DNA of 49,644 nt, from contig JAJSAE010000004.1 of the NCBI GenBank assembly GCA_024281315.1, positions 1-49,644 on the forward strand, written 5' to 3'. The position numbers and the translations under genes were made by a program. Positions 8,071-16,960 of the stretch are shown here, piece by piece. The first letter of the stretch is position 1, and the number at the start of each line of letters is the position of its first letter. This DNA comes from an archaeon. GTDB taxonomy: Archaea > Thermoplasmatota > Thermoplasmata > JAJSAE01. The notes under the pieces are model-generated. The model was not told the DNA's origin, did no database searches, and worked only from the letters and a program-made list of their open reading frames with translations.

Positions 8071-8961
8071 ATGGTCCCTAGAGATGTGCAGACCGAGGCC
8101 CCTAAAAACCACTTCAAACTGACCAGAGTGGGGGTTACCGGTGTTAAGAAGCCCATAATCATAAAGCGCGAGGAGAGGGAGATATACCTCTCGGCAACCC
8201 TTGATGTATTCGTGGACCTTCCGGCCAACCAGAAAGGCTCCCACATGTCCAGAAATGTTGAGGTCATAAACGGGATTATAGAGGAGGGGGTCAGGGGAAC
8301 GGCGCACAGCCTTGAGGATATGAGCGAGAAGATAGCGAAACTTCTGCTGAAAAAGCACGAATATGCCACATTTTCCGAGGTGAAGATACGGGCCGACTAC
8401 TTTCTGGAGCGGTATGTAAGCGACCCCGCAAAGAAGGGGATGGAGCACTACCTCCTGATTGCCGAGGCCAGAGCGGATAAGGTGCGGAACACATTCAGAA
8501 AACTGGTGGGCGTGGAGGTTGTGGGCATGACCGCATGCCCCTGTGCTATGGAGACCGTGAGGCAGATGCTGGCCGAGCAGTATCCTCAGTATGCAGAGTG
8601 CATAGAAAACCTGCCGGTAATCACCCACAACCAGAGGAACAGGAGCACCCTTTTAATGGAGGTTCCGGAGGGGTACGACATAGAGGCCAATGACCTCATT
8701 GAACTGGTGGAGGCATCGCTGAGCAGCCCCACATTTGAGATTTTAAAGAGGATTGACGAGGGAAAGGTAGTGATGCAGGCCCATCAGAACCCCAAGTTCG
8801 TGGAGGATGTGGTTAGGGATATTCTACACAGGGTTCTGGAGAACTACTCCCATCTGCCGGACGATGTTGTGATAACGGCAAGAAGCGAGAGCGAGGAGTC
8901 CATCCACAAGCACAACGCATTCGCCGAGAGGATAACCTCAATGAGTGAGTTGAAGGAGTAG
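8071..8961 (+). CDS. mptA: GTP cyclohydrolase MptA (FolE2 type)
   Basis: A 296-residue type IB GTP cyclohydrolase. Archaeal MptA converts GTP to a 7,8-dihydroneopterin cyclic phosphate, which feeds methanopterin and, through related enzymes, the preQ0/archaeosine route. The family site GMTACPCAM (C156, C158), KGSHMSRN (H58) and the VITHNQRNRS segment are clear. The start is 4 bp after osmC. Its presence fits an organism using tetrahydromethanopterin-type cofactors or archaeosine. Confidence 0.92.
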   Translation: MVPRDVQTEAPKNHFKLTRVGVTGVKKPIIIKREEREIYLSATLDVFVDLPANQKGSHMSRNVEVINGIIEEGVRGTAHSLEDMSEKIAKLLLKKHEYATFSEVKIRADYFLERYVSDPAKKGMEHYLLIAEARADKVRNTFRKLVGVEVVGMTACPCAMETVRQMLAEQYPQYAECIENLPVITHNQRNRSTLLMEVPEGYDIEANDLIELVEASLSSPTFEILKRIDEGKVVMQAHQNPKFVEDVVRDILHRVLENYSHLPDDVVITARSESEESIHKHNAFAERITSMSELKE

Positions 8962-9001
8962 CCGTAGAAACCTTTATTAATCGCACCCATATCTCCCCAC
9001 C

Positions 9002-9175
9002 ATGTACGAGAACGACAACAGGCTTTTCTGGTTTGTCATAAGCCTTGTAATACCGCTTCTGCTCCTCATAGGCAATCTCAGCACCGAGAAGAACATTCTA
9101 TGGACCATTCTCCTCTTCACATGGATGGGGACCTGTATGTCAATGTTCTACCTGTACTATGCAAATGAGAGTTGA
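9002..9175 (+). CDS. Small two-helix membrane protein
   Basis: A 57-residue frame, ATG 9002 to TGA 9175. It has two hydrophobic helices (FWFVISLVIPLLLLIG and the stretch starting ILWTILLFTW) separated by a short polar turn, and ends YLYYANES. A TATA-like CTTTATTAAT lies about 25-30 bp before the ATG. I do not recognise the family. Codon use and the promoter support it as real. Confidence 0.6.
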   Translation: MYENDNRLFWFVISLVIPLLLLIGNLSTEKNILWTILLFTWMGTCMSMFYLYYANES

Positions 9176-9217
9176 TATCTCCAAAACATTTATTACCCTT
9201 CTTTCAATCCTCTTCTC

Positions 9218-10237
9218 ATGGGAGTAAAACTGGGCGATATCGCCCCCCGGACCCCTGCCGAAATATCGGATTTCAGCGGATGGGTTATGGCTATAGATGC
9301 ATTCAACACGCTTTATCAGTTTATTTCTACGATTCGCCAGCCGGATGGCACCCCGCTCATGGACGACAGAGGAAGAATTACATCACATCTGAGCGGCCTT
9401 CTTTACAGAACCTCCAGTCTTGTGCAATCCGGTATCAAGCCGGTTTTTGTCTTCGACGGCACCTCGCCCGATGAAAAGGAAGGGACCGTTGAGAGCAGGC
9501 GACACATCCGGGAAACGGCCGAGAGGGAGTGGCAGGAGGCGATAGACGAGGGAGACATGGAGAAAGCCGCACGAAAAGCGAGGCAGTCCTCGAGGTTGAC
9601 ATCGGATATTATCGAGGAATCCAAGGCCCTTCTGAGGCTTATGGGCATCCCCGTGGTTCAGGCTCCTTCGGAGGGGGAGGCGCAAGCGGCATACCTGGCG
9701 GAGAAAGGAGATGTGGAAGCAGCGGTTTCTCAGGATTTTGATTCCCTTCTTTTTGGCACCCCTATTCTCGTAAGGAACCTGACCATCAGCGGCAGAAGAA
9801 AGGTGGCTAGACGGGACATCTATATCACGGTAACACCGGAAATAATCGAACTGAATACCGTTCTTTCGCAGAACGGTATTACGCGGGAGCAGCTGATTGA
9901 CATAGCAATTCTCGTGGGAACGGACTTCAATAAGGGGGTCCGGGGCATAGGTGCCAAGACAGGCCTTAAGTTGGTAAAGAAGCACGGAACCCTAGAAGGG
10001 GTGATGGCGGAGAAGGGCATAGAGATTCCGAACTACAAGCGTCTCAGGGAGATATTTCTACATCCCCCCGTTACCGACAACTATGAGATAAAGTGGGCAG
10101 AGGTAGATGCAAACGGCATACGAGAGCTGCTGTGTAGAGAGCACGACTTCTCAGAAAAACGCGTGGATTCGGCAATAAAAAGACTGGACAGACACTTTCA
10201 GGCCACGAAGCAAAAAAGCCTTGACGGCTGGTTTTAG
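9218..10237 (+). CDS. fen: Flap endonuclease 1
   Basis: A 339-residue FEN-1 that removes 5' flaps in Okazaki fragment maturation and repair. The N region has VMAIDAFNTLYQF and VFDGT, the I region PSEGEAQAAYLAEKG and SQDFDSLLFG, and the helix-hairpin-helix is LVGTDFNKGVRGIGAKTGLKLV. It ends with a PCNA-interacting box QKSLDGWF at the extreme C terminus. The gene converges on cbiQ with a 6-bp gap. Confidence 0.96.
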   Translation: MGVKLGDIAPRTPAEISDFSGWVMAIDAFNTLYQFISTIRQPDGTPLMDDRGRITSHLSGLLYRTSSLVQSGIKPVFVFDGTSPDEKEGTVESRRHIRETAEREWQEAIDEGDMEKAARKARQSSRLTSDIIEESKALLRLMGIPVVQAPSEGEAQAAYLAEKGDVEAAVSQDFDSLLFGTPILVRNLTISGRRKVARRDIYITVTPEIIELNTVLSQNGITREQLIDIAILVGTDFNKGVRGIGAKTGLKLVKKHGTLEGVMAEKGIEIPNYKRLREIFLHPPVTDNYEIKWAEVDANGIRELLCREHDFSEKRVDSAIKRLDRHFQATKQKSLDGWF

Positions 10238-10243
10238 GTCCCA

Positions 10244-11005
10244 CTACAGGGAAATCCGAAGAAAGAAAGCAAAAATTACCAGAGCGGGCAGAAGGATGGT
10301 AAGTCCGCAAAAGACGGCGGTTTTTCCGGAGGAGTATGCTCTTCCCGCGCCCTCCCAATGAATGAGGTTATCTCCCTGCCTGTAGCCTCTGGCGAGCATG
10401 CTTTCATAAACCCGTTCTCCCTGTTCGTACGAGGAGATGAACAGAACAGCCATCCCGTAGGCTAGATTCTTAAGAACCCAGCGATATCCCGCCGGATTTC
10501 CCCTCTTAACGAAAAGCCGGGAGGCTTGTGCCTGATAAATCGTTTTCCGTCTGCTGTCCAGAAGGGACATGTATCGGAGCGTCATGAGCATGGTTGCCAC
10601 AAGAATTGAAGGAACCCGTATGTATCTCAATGCTCCGCCGATCTCCGTTTCGCTGGTTGTGGCTGTGAATATGCCCAGTGCGATTATGGCTGCGAAGACT
10701 CTGAGCAGGAGGATAATGCCGAAGACGCTTCCCTCTGCGGTTGCCTCAAGACCGTAAAAGGAGAAGAGTACGCTTCCTCCTCTGACGAATGGCTGCCACA
10801 GGGCCATTATACCTGCAAATGGGAGAGTAAGAACAAGCCTTTTGGCGATACCTTTCGGGCCGATGCCGCACAGCAGAGAAATAGTAACAAGTAGGAGGAG
10901 AAGAAAGAGGAGAAGGATTGCCGAATTCAAAAGAACCGCCGTTATCACCGCGCTGAGCGCAAAGAGAAGTTTTGCCCGGGGATCTACCTCTTTCTTTTTG
11001 GTCAT
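10244..11005 (-). CDS. cbiQ: ECF transporter transmembrane protein CbiQ
   Basis: A 253-residue T component of a cobalt/nickel energy-coupling-factor importer, with several hydrophobic helices and the two cytoplasmic coupling motifs of the family (ASRLFVKRG and the later MLARGYRQG). It couples the CbiO ATPase to the CbiM substrate module. It is last in the cbiMNOQ operon, 4 bp after cbiO. Confidence 0.88.
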   Translation of the reverse strand: MTKKKEVDPRAKLLFALSAVITAVLLNSAILLLFLLLLLVTISLLCGIGPKGIAKRLVLTLPFAGIMALWQPFVRGGSVLFSFYGLEATAEGSVFGIILLLRVFAAIIALGIFTATTSETEIGGALRYIRVPSILVATMLMTLRYMSLLDSRRKTIYQAQASRLFVKRGNPAGYRWVLKNLAYGMAVLFISSYEQGERVYESMLARGYRQGDNLIHWEGAGRAYSSGKTAVFCGLTILLPALVIFAFFLRISL

Positions 11006-11009
11006 ACTA

Positions 11010-11861
11010 TCAGTCCCTCCCTGATTTTTTCTCCGTGCCGTTCGTTCTTTTCCTCAGGATGTCAGCCAGTAACTTCGCCCCCTCTTCCGGTGTTATGGGA
11101 ATCTTTTCGGGATGCAGGGGCAGTAGAAGTGATGTTACCACAGGCGGTTCCAATCTCGCTCTCTTCAGAATTTCCGGGTCTGTGAGCAATTCTCTCGTTT
11201 TACCGGATGTCAGGAGGCTGCCGGAGTTTAATATGGCGCAGTGCTCGGATAGTTCCGCCGCTCTTTCGGTGAGGTGTGTGGAAAAGATGACGGTTATCCC
11301 TTTCTCGTGGTTTAATTTTCGTATCAGTTCTTTAACTCCCTTTTGCCCGGAATAATCAAGTCCCGCAAGCGGTTCGTCCATTACCAGAATCTCTGGCTCC
11401 ATGACGATAATACCCGCAAGGGCTACCTTCTTCTTCTGCCCGTAACTCAGATGCGCGGGATGTCTTTCGGCGACTTCTACTATGCCAAGAGAATCAAGGC
11501 AGTCCAGCGCCATTGTTTTTGCATCCTCCCGCGAGTGACCCATATTTATGGGGCCAAACATGACATCCTCCAGAACCGTGGGGGAAAAGACCTGATCGTC
11601 CGGATTCTGGAAGAGAAATCCGACCTTCTTTCTGATCGTTGCGGCATTCTTTTTGTTACTCTCTCTCCCGCCCACAATAACACTTCCTGAGGTTGGGAGC
11701 AGAAGCGCATTAAGATGTTTTAGGAGGGTGGTCTTTCCGGCTCCGTTGGGGCCAAGAATCGCCATACATTCCCCTTTCTCCACCGAAAGAGTTACACCCC
11801 TCAAGCCGGCTGTTCCGTCGTGGTAGGTGTGGCCCAGTTCTCTGATTTCAAGAGCTTTCAT
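11010..11861 (-). CDS. cbiO: ECF transporter ATPase CbiO
   Basis: A 283-residue ABC ATPase. It has Walker A GPNGAGKTT (37-45), a Q-loop in FQNPDDQVFS, signature LSYGQKKKVALAG, Walker B VMDEPLAGLD and a switch His in STHL. The FQNPDDQ form is typical of ECF-type ATPases. A C-terminal stretch of about 60 residues follows the ABC domain. Its start lies within the 3' end of the cbiN-like gene (14-bp overlap). Confidence 0.92.
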   Translation of the reverse strand: MKALEIRELGHTYHDGTAGLRGVTLSVEKGECMAILGPNGAGKTTLLKHLNALLLPTSGSVIVGGRESNKKNAATIRKKVGFLFQNPDDQVFSPTVLEDVMFGPINMGHSREDAKTMALDCLDSLGIVEVAERHPAHLSYGQKKKVALAGIIVMEPEILVMDEPLAGLDYSGQKGVKELIRKLNHEKGITVIFSTHLTERAAELSEHCAILNSGSLLTSGKTRELLTDPEILKRARLEPPVVTSLLLPLHPEKIPITPEEGAKLLADILRKRTNGTEKKSGRD

Positions 11862-12153
11862 CCTTCAGCCTCTTTGCGGCGAGAAAACGGCCGACCCCCA
11901 TGGTCAGAAGGAGCACCAGAACGGTTCCCAGCAAAATGGCAATCGCTCCCGAGAGAGGTCCGTCCCCGAGAGATGGAATCACATAATCCGGCATGGGTGC
12001 TTCAAGTGCCGGCTGTTCCTTTTCGTCGGCGGAAGGGAACGAAGAAGCACTGCTCTCCAGTCCGTCCGGATTGCTGGATGCAAGGACGGGAGCGAGAAGG
12101 GCAATAGCCAGTGCGATGGCAATCCCAATCTTCATTGTTCTGTCCAACTTCAT
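11848..12153 (-). CDS. cbiN: CbiN/NikN-like PDGLE-domain protein
   Basis: A 101-residue membrane protein: an N-terminal hydrophobic segment (about 8-26), the diagnostic NPDGLES motif at the start of the external loop, PDYVIP, then a second membrane helix (about 66-90). The PDGLE domain is the auxiliary N subunit of nickel/cobalt ECF importers. Its ATG overlaps the cbiM stop by 4 bases. Confidence 0.82.
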   Translation of the reverse strand: MKLDRTMKIGIAIALAIALLAPVLASSNPDGLESSASSFPSADEKEQPALEAPMPDYVIPSLGDGPLSGAIAILLGTVLVLLLTMGVGRFLAAKRLKDESS

Positions 12154-12803
12154 GATGGAATCACCTCCGGACGAGGATTAAAGAGGTCTGACCTGTATTT
12201 CTGAAGGCTTACCACCACCACGGCGCTGATGGTTCCTTCGGCCACAAGGCCTATGACCGCATGATAGAGGCCCATGAAGAATAGGCCCTGAACAAGTGGG
12301 AAAGTTCCCGCAAGCCACATCTCAACTGCACACACGAGGGCTGCTATGAATATTCCCAGCCATGCACCTATGAAGACTCGGGTGGCCACGGCTTTCTCAT
12401 TCGTGCCTATTTTTTTAAGTCCCGTATATGTGTAATAGCCGATGAACGACGATATTATGCCCATGTTGATTATGTTCGCTCCGAGGGTCGTTACTCCTCC
12501 GTCTCCGAACATGATGGCCTGTATTATTAGGACCACGGTAATAAGGAATACGCCTGCAAAGGGGCTTCCCAGAATAATGGCGGCCATGGCCGCGCCAACC
12601 ATGTGGCCGGATGTCCCCCACATTATCGGAACATTCATGGCCTGAATTGCGAAGATTCCAGCGGCAAGAACGCCCAGAAGCGGTATTTTCTTCTCATCCA
12701 TCTCTCTGTTCGCCCAGCGTATGCTCTGATAGACAAACGGAGCGGCAATGGCAAAGTAGATAATACATTGCCAGAGCGGTATGAATCCGTCGGGTATGTG
12801 CAT
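12150..12803 (-). CDS. cbiM: Nickel/cobalt ECF substrate module CbiM/NikM
   Basis: A 217-residue integral membrane protein beginning MHIPDG, whose first residues and His2 form the buried metal site of CbiM/NikM. It also has the conserved internal segment MWGTSGHMVGAA. It is the metal-binding subunit and first gene of the operon. The promoter region (12831-12990) is nearly identical to the one before the radical SAM operon beside nikR, so I infer nickel as the cargo rather than cobalt. Confidence 0.9.
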   Translation of the reverse strand: MHIPDGFIPLWQCIIYFAIAAPFVYQSIRWANREMDEKKIPLLGVLAAGIFAIQAMNVPIMWGTSGHMVGAAMAAIILGSPFAGVFLITVVLIIQAIMFGDGGVTTLGANIINMGIISSFIGYYTYTGLKKIGTNEKAVATRVFIGAWLGIFIAALVCAVEMWLAGTFPLVQGLFFMGLYHAVIGLVAEGTISAVVVVSLQKYRSDLFNPRPEVIPS

Positions 12804-12830
12804 CTTTTTACCTCCTTGTTACTTTTTTAT

Positions 12831-12990
12831 AGTTCGTGCTACCCCCATCCCGCACCCCTATATTAATCTTTGCTCCGGTTTTTCTGAAAAAACGCAACAC
12901 TGGAACATCTTAAATCCGTGAACAATCGAATGAGATATCGAATCCACTCTCTTGCTACAATGATATGATAACGCGGAGAGAGTAACACAC
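12831..12990. promoter_or_regulatory. cbiM promoter/operator, copy A of a duplicated region
   Basis: Read on the minus strand, a TATA-like TTAATATA (12858-12866) is followed by an imperfect inverted repeat GTGCGGGATGGGGGTAGCAC and then the cbiM start. Upstream is the block 12872-12903, about 30/32 identical to 17004-17035 before the radical SAM operon. Similarity continues outward to GATAAC-N9-GTAACAC near 12967-12988, which matches the bases around the nikR start codon. I infer NikR operators. Confidence 0.6.
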
Positions 12991-13010
12991 TGTGCACAGA
13001 GGGAAACTCG
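12967..13010 (+). pseudogene. Possible relic of a nikR 5' end
   Basis: GATAACgcggagAGAGTAACAC here matches GATAACatggatAGAGTAACAC at 17101-17122, where the ATG is the nikR start; the ATG has become GCG. Beyond this only scattered similarity remains and no frame is open. Together with the shared promoter blocks, this suggests that a whole divergent promoter plus nikR start was duplicated and this nikR copy lost. The relic is short, so it could instead be a conserved operator. Confidence 0.3.
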
Positions 13011-13034
13011 TTAAGCTTATCCTTACTTAAATAG

Positions 13035-13811
13035 CTAAATATTATATACTACTATTTTCCTATTTTTTTCAATGAGAATGCTGAAATCCGTGTCATATAA
13101 CTCCCGAAGAGTTTCCTGACGAATCACTTCCTCCGTAGGGCCATAATCCTGTATTTTTCCGTCTTTAAGCAGCAATATTTTACTCGAAAAAAGTATCGCC
13201 TCATTCGGGTCATGAACACTCATCACTACGGTTATTTTATTTTTTTCGGCAATTCTTTTAATAGCTCTCAGTACTTTCACCCTGTTTTTGATATCAAGAT
13301 GTGCCGTAGGCTCATCCAGGAGCAGTACCTTTGGATCTTGCATAAGAGCACGGGCAACGAACACAAGCTGCCGTTCCCCCCCGCTTATGTGAGTATATGG
13401 TCTCTCCGTCAGTTCCGGGATTTCCAGTTCTTTGAATATCTCTCTCGCATTTTCATAGTCTTTTTCAGAGGGGGATGAGAAAATACCTGTATGCGGTGTC
13501 CGCCCCATTACAACAACATCAATGCTTTTGAAAGGAAAGGAGGGGATATGGCTCTGTGGGACACCACCGAGATGTCTGGCAAGCTCCGAACTTTTGAATT
13601 TCAGAAGATTCTTTCCGTTAAGGTATATGGCCCCAGTATCCAGTTTAATGGCTCCATATAGGCACTTCAGCAGGGTTGTTTTTCCGGAACCATTGGGTCC
13701 GAGAAGCGCGACTATTTCTCCCGCTCTAAATTCCAGATTGATGTCGTACAGGCCAAACCTATCTCTCGTATCATATGTAAAATGAAGATTCTCTATTGAT
13801 ATCAACGCCAA
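13035..13811 (-). CDS. BtuD/FepC-type ABC transporter ATPase
   Basis: A 258-residue ATPase with Walker A GPNGSGKTT, the GGVPQSH Q-loop, signature ISGGERQLV, Walker B LLLDEPTAHLD and switch His in SVHD. It belongs to the siderophore/cobalamin/haem importer class. Its start overlaps the permease stop by 10 bp. It is last in the operon of radical SAM, binding protein, permease and ATPase. The cargo is unknown; the NikR-type promoter suggests a nickel complex. Confidence 0.9.
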   Translation of the reverse strand: MALISIENLHFTYDTRDRFGLYDINLEFRAGEIVALLGPNGSGKTTLLKCLYGAIKLDTGAIYLNGKNLLKFKSSELARHLGGVPQSHIPSFPFKSIDVVVMGRTPHTGIFSSPSEKDYENAREIFKELEIPELTERPYTHISGGERQLVFVARALMQDPKVLLLDEPTAHLDIKNRVKVLRAIKRIAEKNKITVVMSVHDPNEAILFSSKILLLKDGKIQDYGPTEEVIRQETLRELYDTDFSILIEKNRKIVVYNI

Positions 13812-14761
13812 CTCCCTCCTATTTTTCTCAGCAGATATACGAAATAAGGTGCGGCAATCAGGGTCGTTATTATGCTTATGGGGATCTCAAATGTATAGAG
13901 AGTTCTGCATATTGTATCCACGATCAGCAAAAATCCCGCTCCGAATGCCGCCGAAGCCGGCAGTATGTGTCGGTTATCCGCTCCGAGCATCCCACGCACT
14001 ATCTGGGGGATTATGAGGCCAATCCATGCCACTATCCCGACCACGGAGATGACCGAAGCGCATATCAGAGCACTGAAAAATATTACGAGCATCGTATCGC
14101 GCTTAACATTCACACCCAGTATTTTTGCCTCTTCATTCCCCATGGACAGCACATTTAGCCTCCAGCGAATCGAGAATAGGACCAGAATACCAACAATGAA
14201 GCCCGGGGCGGCAATCAGGATGTCGTCCCAGTAGGCTCTGTAGAATCCCCCCATCATCCAGAACACTATTCCGGAGAGGCGGTATGGGTCCGAGAAAAGC
14301 TTTACTATGGAAAGCAGAGCCGTAAATATTCCCGCAACAATAACCCCGGAGAGAATGACAGTCACCGTTGAGAATTCTCCGTGTATGCGCGCAATAAGGC
14401 AGGTGAATGTTATTGCAAGAAATGCGAAGATAAAGGCGGAGATAGGGAGAAGATACATGGAATATGGCAGAACAACCATTGCGAGTGCCGCGCCGAAAGC
14501 AGCACCCTGCGACACCCCCAGTATATATGGTGAAGCCAGTGGATTCCGGAGAGTGGATTGAAGAGAGGCACCTGCAACCGACAGCCCGGCTCCTGTCATC
14601 ATGCACAGAAGAATTCTCGGCAGTCTTATGTTCATGAGAACAAATCTTTCCGGGTCCGAAAGAGGGAAGCTTACAGGATATCTTCCGATGAAGAGCGTGA
14701 TCGGTGCAATAAGCAGAGGGGAAAGAAGTATCAGATAGTACTTCTTTTTGAAGGAAAGCAT
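13802..14761 (-). CDS. BtuC/FecCD-type ABC permease
   Basis: A 319-residue permease with about nine to ten membrane helices and the family signatures RLPRILLCMMTGAGLSVAGASLQ and GIVAWIGLIIPQIVRGMLGADNR near the coupling helix. I chose the ATG at 14761 (LSFKKKYYLILL follows) because a purine-rich ribosome site precedes it and the ORF extension upstream overlaps the binding-protein gene; ATG 14794 is an alternative. It pairs with the ATPase and binding protein of the same operon. Confidence 0.9.
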   Translation of the reverse strand: MLSFKKKYYLILLSPLLIAPITLFIGRYPVSFPLSDPERFVLMNIRLPRILLCMMTGAGLSVAGASLQSTLRNPLASPYILGVSQGAAFGAALAMVVLPYSMYLLPISAFIFAFLAITFTCLIARIHGEFSTVTVILSGVIVAGIFTALLSIVKLFSDPYRLSGIVFWMMGGFYRAYWDDILIAAPGFIVGILVLFSIRWRLNVLSMGNEEAKILGVNVKRDTMLVIFFSALICASVISVVGIVAWIGLIIPQIVRGMLGADNRHILPASAAFGAGFLLIVDTICRTLYTFEIPISIITTLIAAPYFVYLLRKIGGSWR

Positions 14762-14783
14762 TCCACCGCCCTCTCCGCCGTGC

Positions 14784-15845
14784 TCAGGGAACATAGATAT
14801 CATATTGCTGAACCATCTCCGTGAAGAAATCGTCCACGCCATACATTACTTTGAACATCTCGTTTCCCTCTTTCAGAACATCCAGACTCACGAACTGGTC
14901 GGGGTATGCTATCTTCGCAACCTGCATCATATTCACAATCATTGACACTGGGTACCACCCATAATATCCTATGATGACATTGTATACGCTTCCGTTCTGT
15001 ACCGCATTCACTTCCTGCCATTGCGGGTCGGACATTATCTCTTCGGGTGTCATGCCACCGAGAGAGCCTGCCAGAACATGTACAAATATAATATCCGGCT
15101 GCCATGTGGTTATCTGTTCCATGTTAACACTGTACCAGACCTGTTTTGATGACTTGGCCACATTTATTACCCCTGCGCTTTCCAGAGGGTCTGCCTGCGC
15201 CAGAGTTGTCAGTGGATCCCTTGCAAAGGCGACATAGCCCTTTTCTCTCTCATTAAGGGGTATTCCGGAGGTTATATTGGTCACTTCGGAAACCTTATCG
15301 TCCAGAAAATTCTTCAGGTAATCCGCCCTGTCTTCTTTATGCAGTATTTTCCCCATCAGGGTTAGTAGTTCAAAGGAATGCTGCCCTCCCTCGGACGGAG
15401 GATTGATTCTCACACATACGACAGGGATGCCGGTGCTCTTCTGGAGGTCATCCGCGATATCCGGGCTGTTTGCGTCACTGAATATTATATCCGGACTCAA
15501 TGAGACCAGTTCTTCGGTATTTATTCCTGCCCGAACACTGCCCAATGTCGTCAGGTTTTTGAGACCGGGGTATATTTGTGTGAAAAATGGGTCGCGTTTC
15601 TCGGCATCATCTACGCCCACCAGTTTATCCCCTTCATTCAGGGCAATTACGATCCTCGTGGCCTCCGGCCAGAGACTGACTATTTTATTCACATTCGCTG
15701 GAACAGAAACCTCTCGATTTGCCTGATCAACGACCATGTTTTTCTCCGAAACAGGCCCGCGTGAATGCCAGAGATATGCTGCCATCACGCCGGAAAATAC
15801 CAGTATTAAGACAAGAAGTATTGCCAATATTTTTCTGTTTTTCAT
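14784..15845 (-). CDS. BtuF/FepB-type ABC substrate-binding protein
   Basis: A 353-residue class III binding protein with an uncleaved-looking N-terminal membrane anchor (about 6-25: KILAILLVLILVFSGVMAAYLW), then two lobes. Typical segments are NKIVSLWPEATRIVIALNEGDKLVGVDD, LVSLSPDIIFSD and TWQPDIIFVH. It captures a metal chelate or corrinoid outside the membrane for the following permease. Its ATG overlaps the stop of the radical SAM gene by 4 bases, which ties that enzyme to the importer. Confidence 0.88.
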   Translation of the reverse strand: MKNRKILAILLVLILVFSGVMAAYLWHSRGPVSEKNMVVDQANREVSVPANVNKIVSLWPEATRIVIALNEGDKLVGVDDAEKRDPFFTQIYPGLKNLTTLGSVRAGINTEELVSLSPDIIFSDANSPDIADDLQKSTGIPVVCVRINPPSEGGQHSFELLTLMGKILHKEDRADYLKNFLDDKVSEVTNITSGIPLNEREKGYVAFARDPLTTLAQADPLESAGVINVAKSSKQVWYSVNMEQITTWQPDIIFVHVLAGSLGGMTPEEIMSDPQWQEVNAVQNGSVYNVIIGYYGWYPVSMIVNMMQVAKIAYPDQFVSLDVLKEGNEMFKVMYGVDDFFTEMVQQYDIYVP

Positions 15846-16936
15846 AGTTTCGCCTCCGCAATTTCGTGTGATTCCGGGAGGTCGGGGTCCGGCCTGAGTC
15901 CTGTGTTCTCCACCATTCTTGTTGTAAAAGGAAGGAAGTTTCTATATTCTATCTTTCCCACAGTTTTTGTGATTATCTCGGGAGGTAGAGTGGCTCGAGA
16001 CCACCCTCCGCTTCGGTGTATGTGGGGGCCCATGTGTATAGCCCTGTTTGCCCCGGCCATGACCCAGAGCGGTAAAAGTTGAGGGTCGTTCATGATTCCC
16101 CCGAAGGATATATCAATCTCTCTGTGCACAAGCCTTGCCACCGCACCGACCTTGGCAACCTCAATGGAGAGGGCCATTTTTTTCTTCTCCAATGGAGTTT
16201 CCGGCACCGGCCTGAAGCCTGTTATCGGGAGATGGCTCAGATTCTCGAAACTCCTGAGCCAGAACAGGTGTTTTACATATTCCTCATGGGTGGATCCAAC
16301 TCCCACCATCATAACGCTTGTAAGACCAAGCCCCGTGCGGTTTATTTCCTCTGCGAGTTTTATTCTCGCATCAATGGAATCACTGGGCTTTATTCTGGCA
16401 AAAACCTCAGGATTATAGACTTCCAGCGAGCTGCACACCTCCTTTACGCCCAGTTCCTTCAATATCAGAAGGTCCTCTTTTGAGAGAGAGGGACCGACAT
16501 TAACCCATATCTCTATATCCGGTGCAACGGACTTAACAGCTTTTACGGCGGCTATGACTTTTTCTCCGGCACCTCCCGGCATGGTTCCGCCGCCGATTTC
16601 AACCATCTTTACGCCGGAATCGGCAATCAGTCTGGCGCCCGTTTGAATCTCTTCTATACTCAGGGGATTGGAAAAGGCATCTTTCTTCCCGGCTGACCTC
16701 CCGCAGAACCGGCATGGCGGATTAATCTGACACGGAGTTATGGTGCCGATAAAGCCATCGAACTTGAATCGAGGGTCTGCGTTTTTATCTCTTACTTCCG
16801 AGGCGACTCTGAAAAGATCGTTCAGGTCCTGAGGGCTGTTAATCTCTTCAAGGAGCGCCAGCGCTTCATCCGGCGAAATTGCCTGTTTTTCGGCTTTGGC
16901 CAGAATCTCTTCAATGTTTTCTGTTTTTCCAGTCAT
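15842..16936 (-). CDS. HcgA/HmdB-like radical SAM protein
   Basis: A 364-residue radical SAM enzyme of the BioB/HydE branch. The cluster motif is C69-x5-C75-x2-C78, not the usual Cx3Cx2C. This Cx5Cx2C spacing is the signature described for HmdB/HcgA, which helps build the guanylylpyridinol cofactor of [Fe]-hydrogenase in methanogens. EIGGGTMPGG follows as the SAM-binding glycine motif. No other hcg or hmd gene is in the window. It is first in an operon with a BtuFCD-like importer, behind a promoter shared with the cbi operon and adjacent to nikR. Substrate unknown; a role in a nickel-related or nickel-sparing pathway is inferred. Confidence 0.75.
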   Translation of the reverse strand: MTGKTENIEEILAKAEKQAISPDEALALLEEINSPQDLNDLFRVASEVRDKNADPRFKFDGFIGTITPCQINPPCRFCGRSAGKKDAFSNPLSIEEIQTGARLIADSGVKMVEIGGGTMPGGAGEKVIAAVKAVKSVAPDIEIWVNVGPSLSKEDLLILKELGVKEVCSSLEVYNPEVFARIKPSDSIDARIKLAEEINRTGLGLTSVMMVGVGSTHEEYVKHLFWLRSFENLSHLPITGFRPVPETPLEKKKMALSIEVAKVGAVARLVHREIDISFGGIMNDPQLLPLWVMAGANRAIHMGPHIHRSGGWSRATLPPEIITKTVGKIEYRNFLPFTTRMVENTGLRPDPDLPESHEIAEAKL

Positions 16937-16960
16937 TCTCTCACCTGCGTAACATTTTTT

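Noticed and set aside
12904-13034. A coding gene between cbiM and the ABC ATPase
   Set aside because: No frame of useful length. The stretch is explained by the duplicated control region plus the AT-rich end of the downstream operon.
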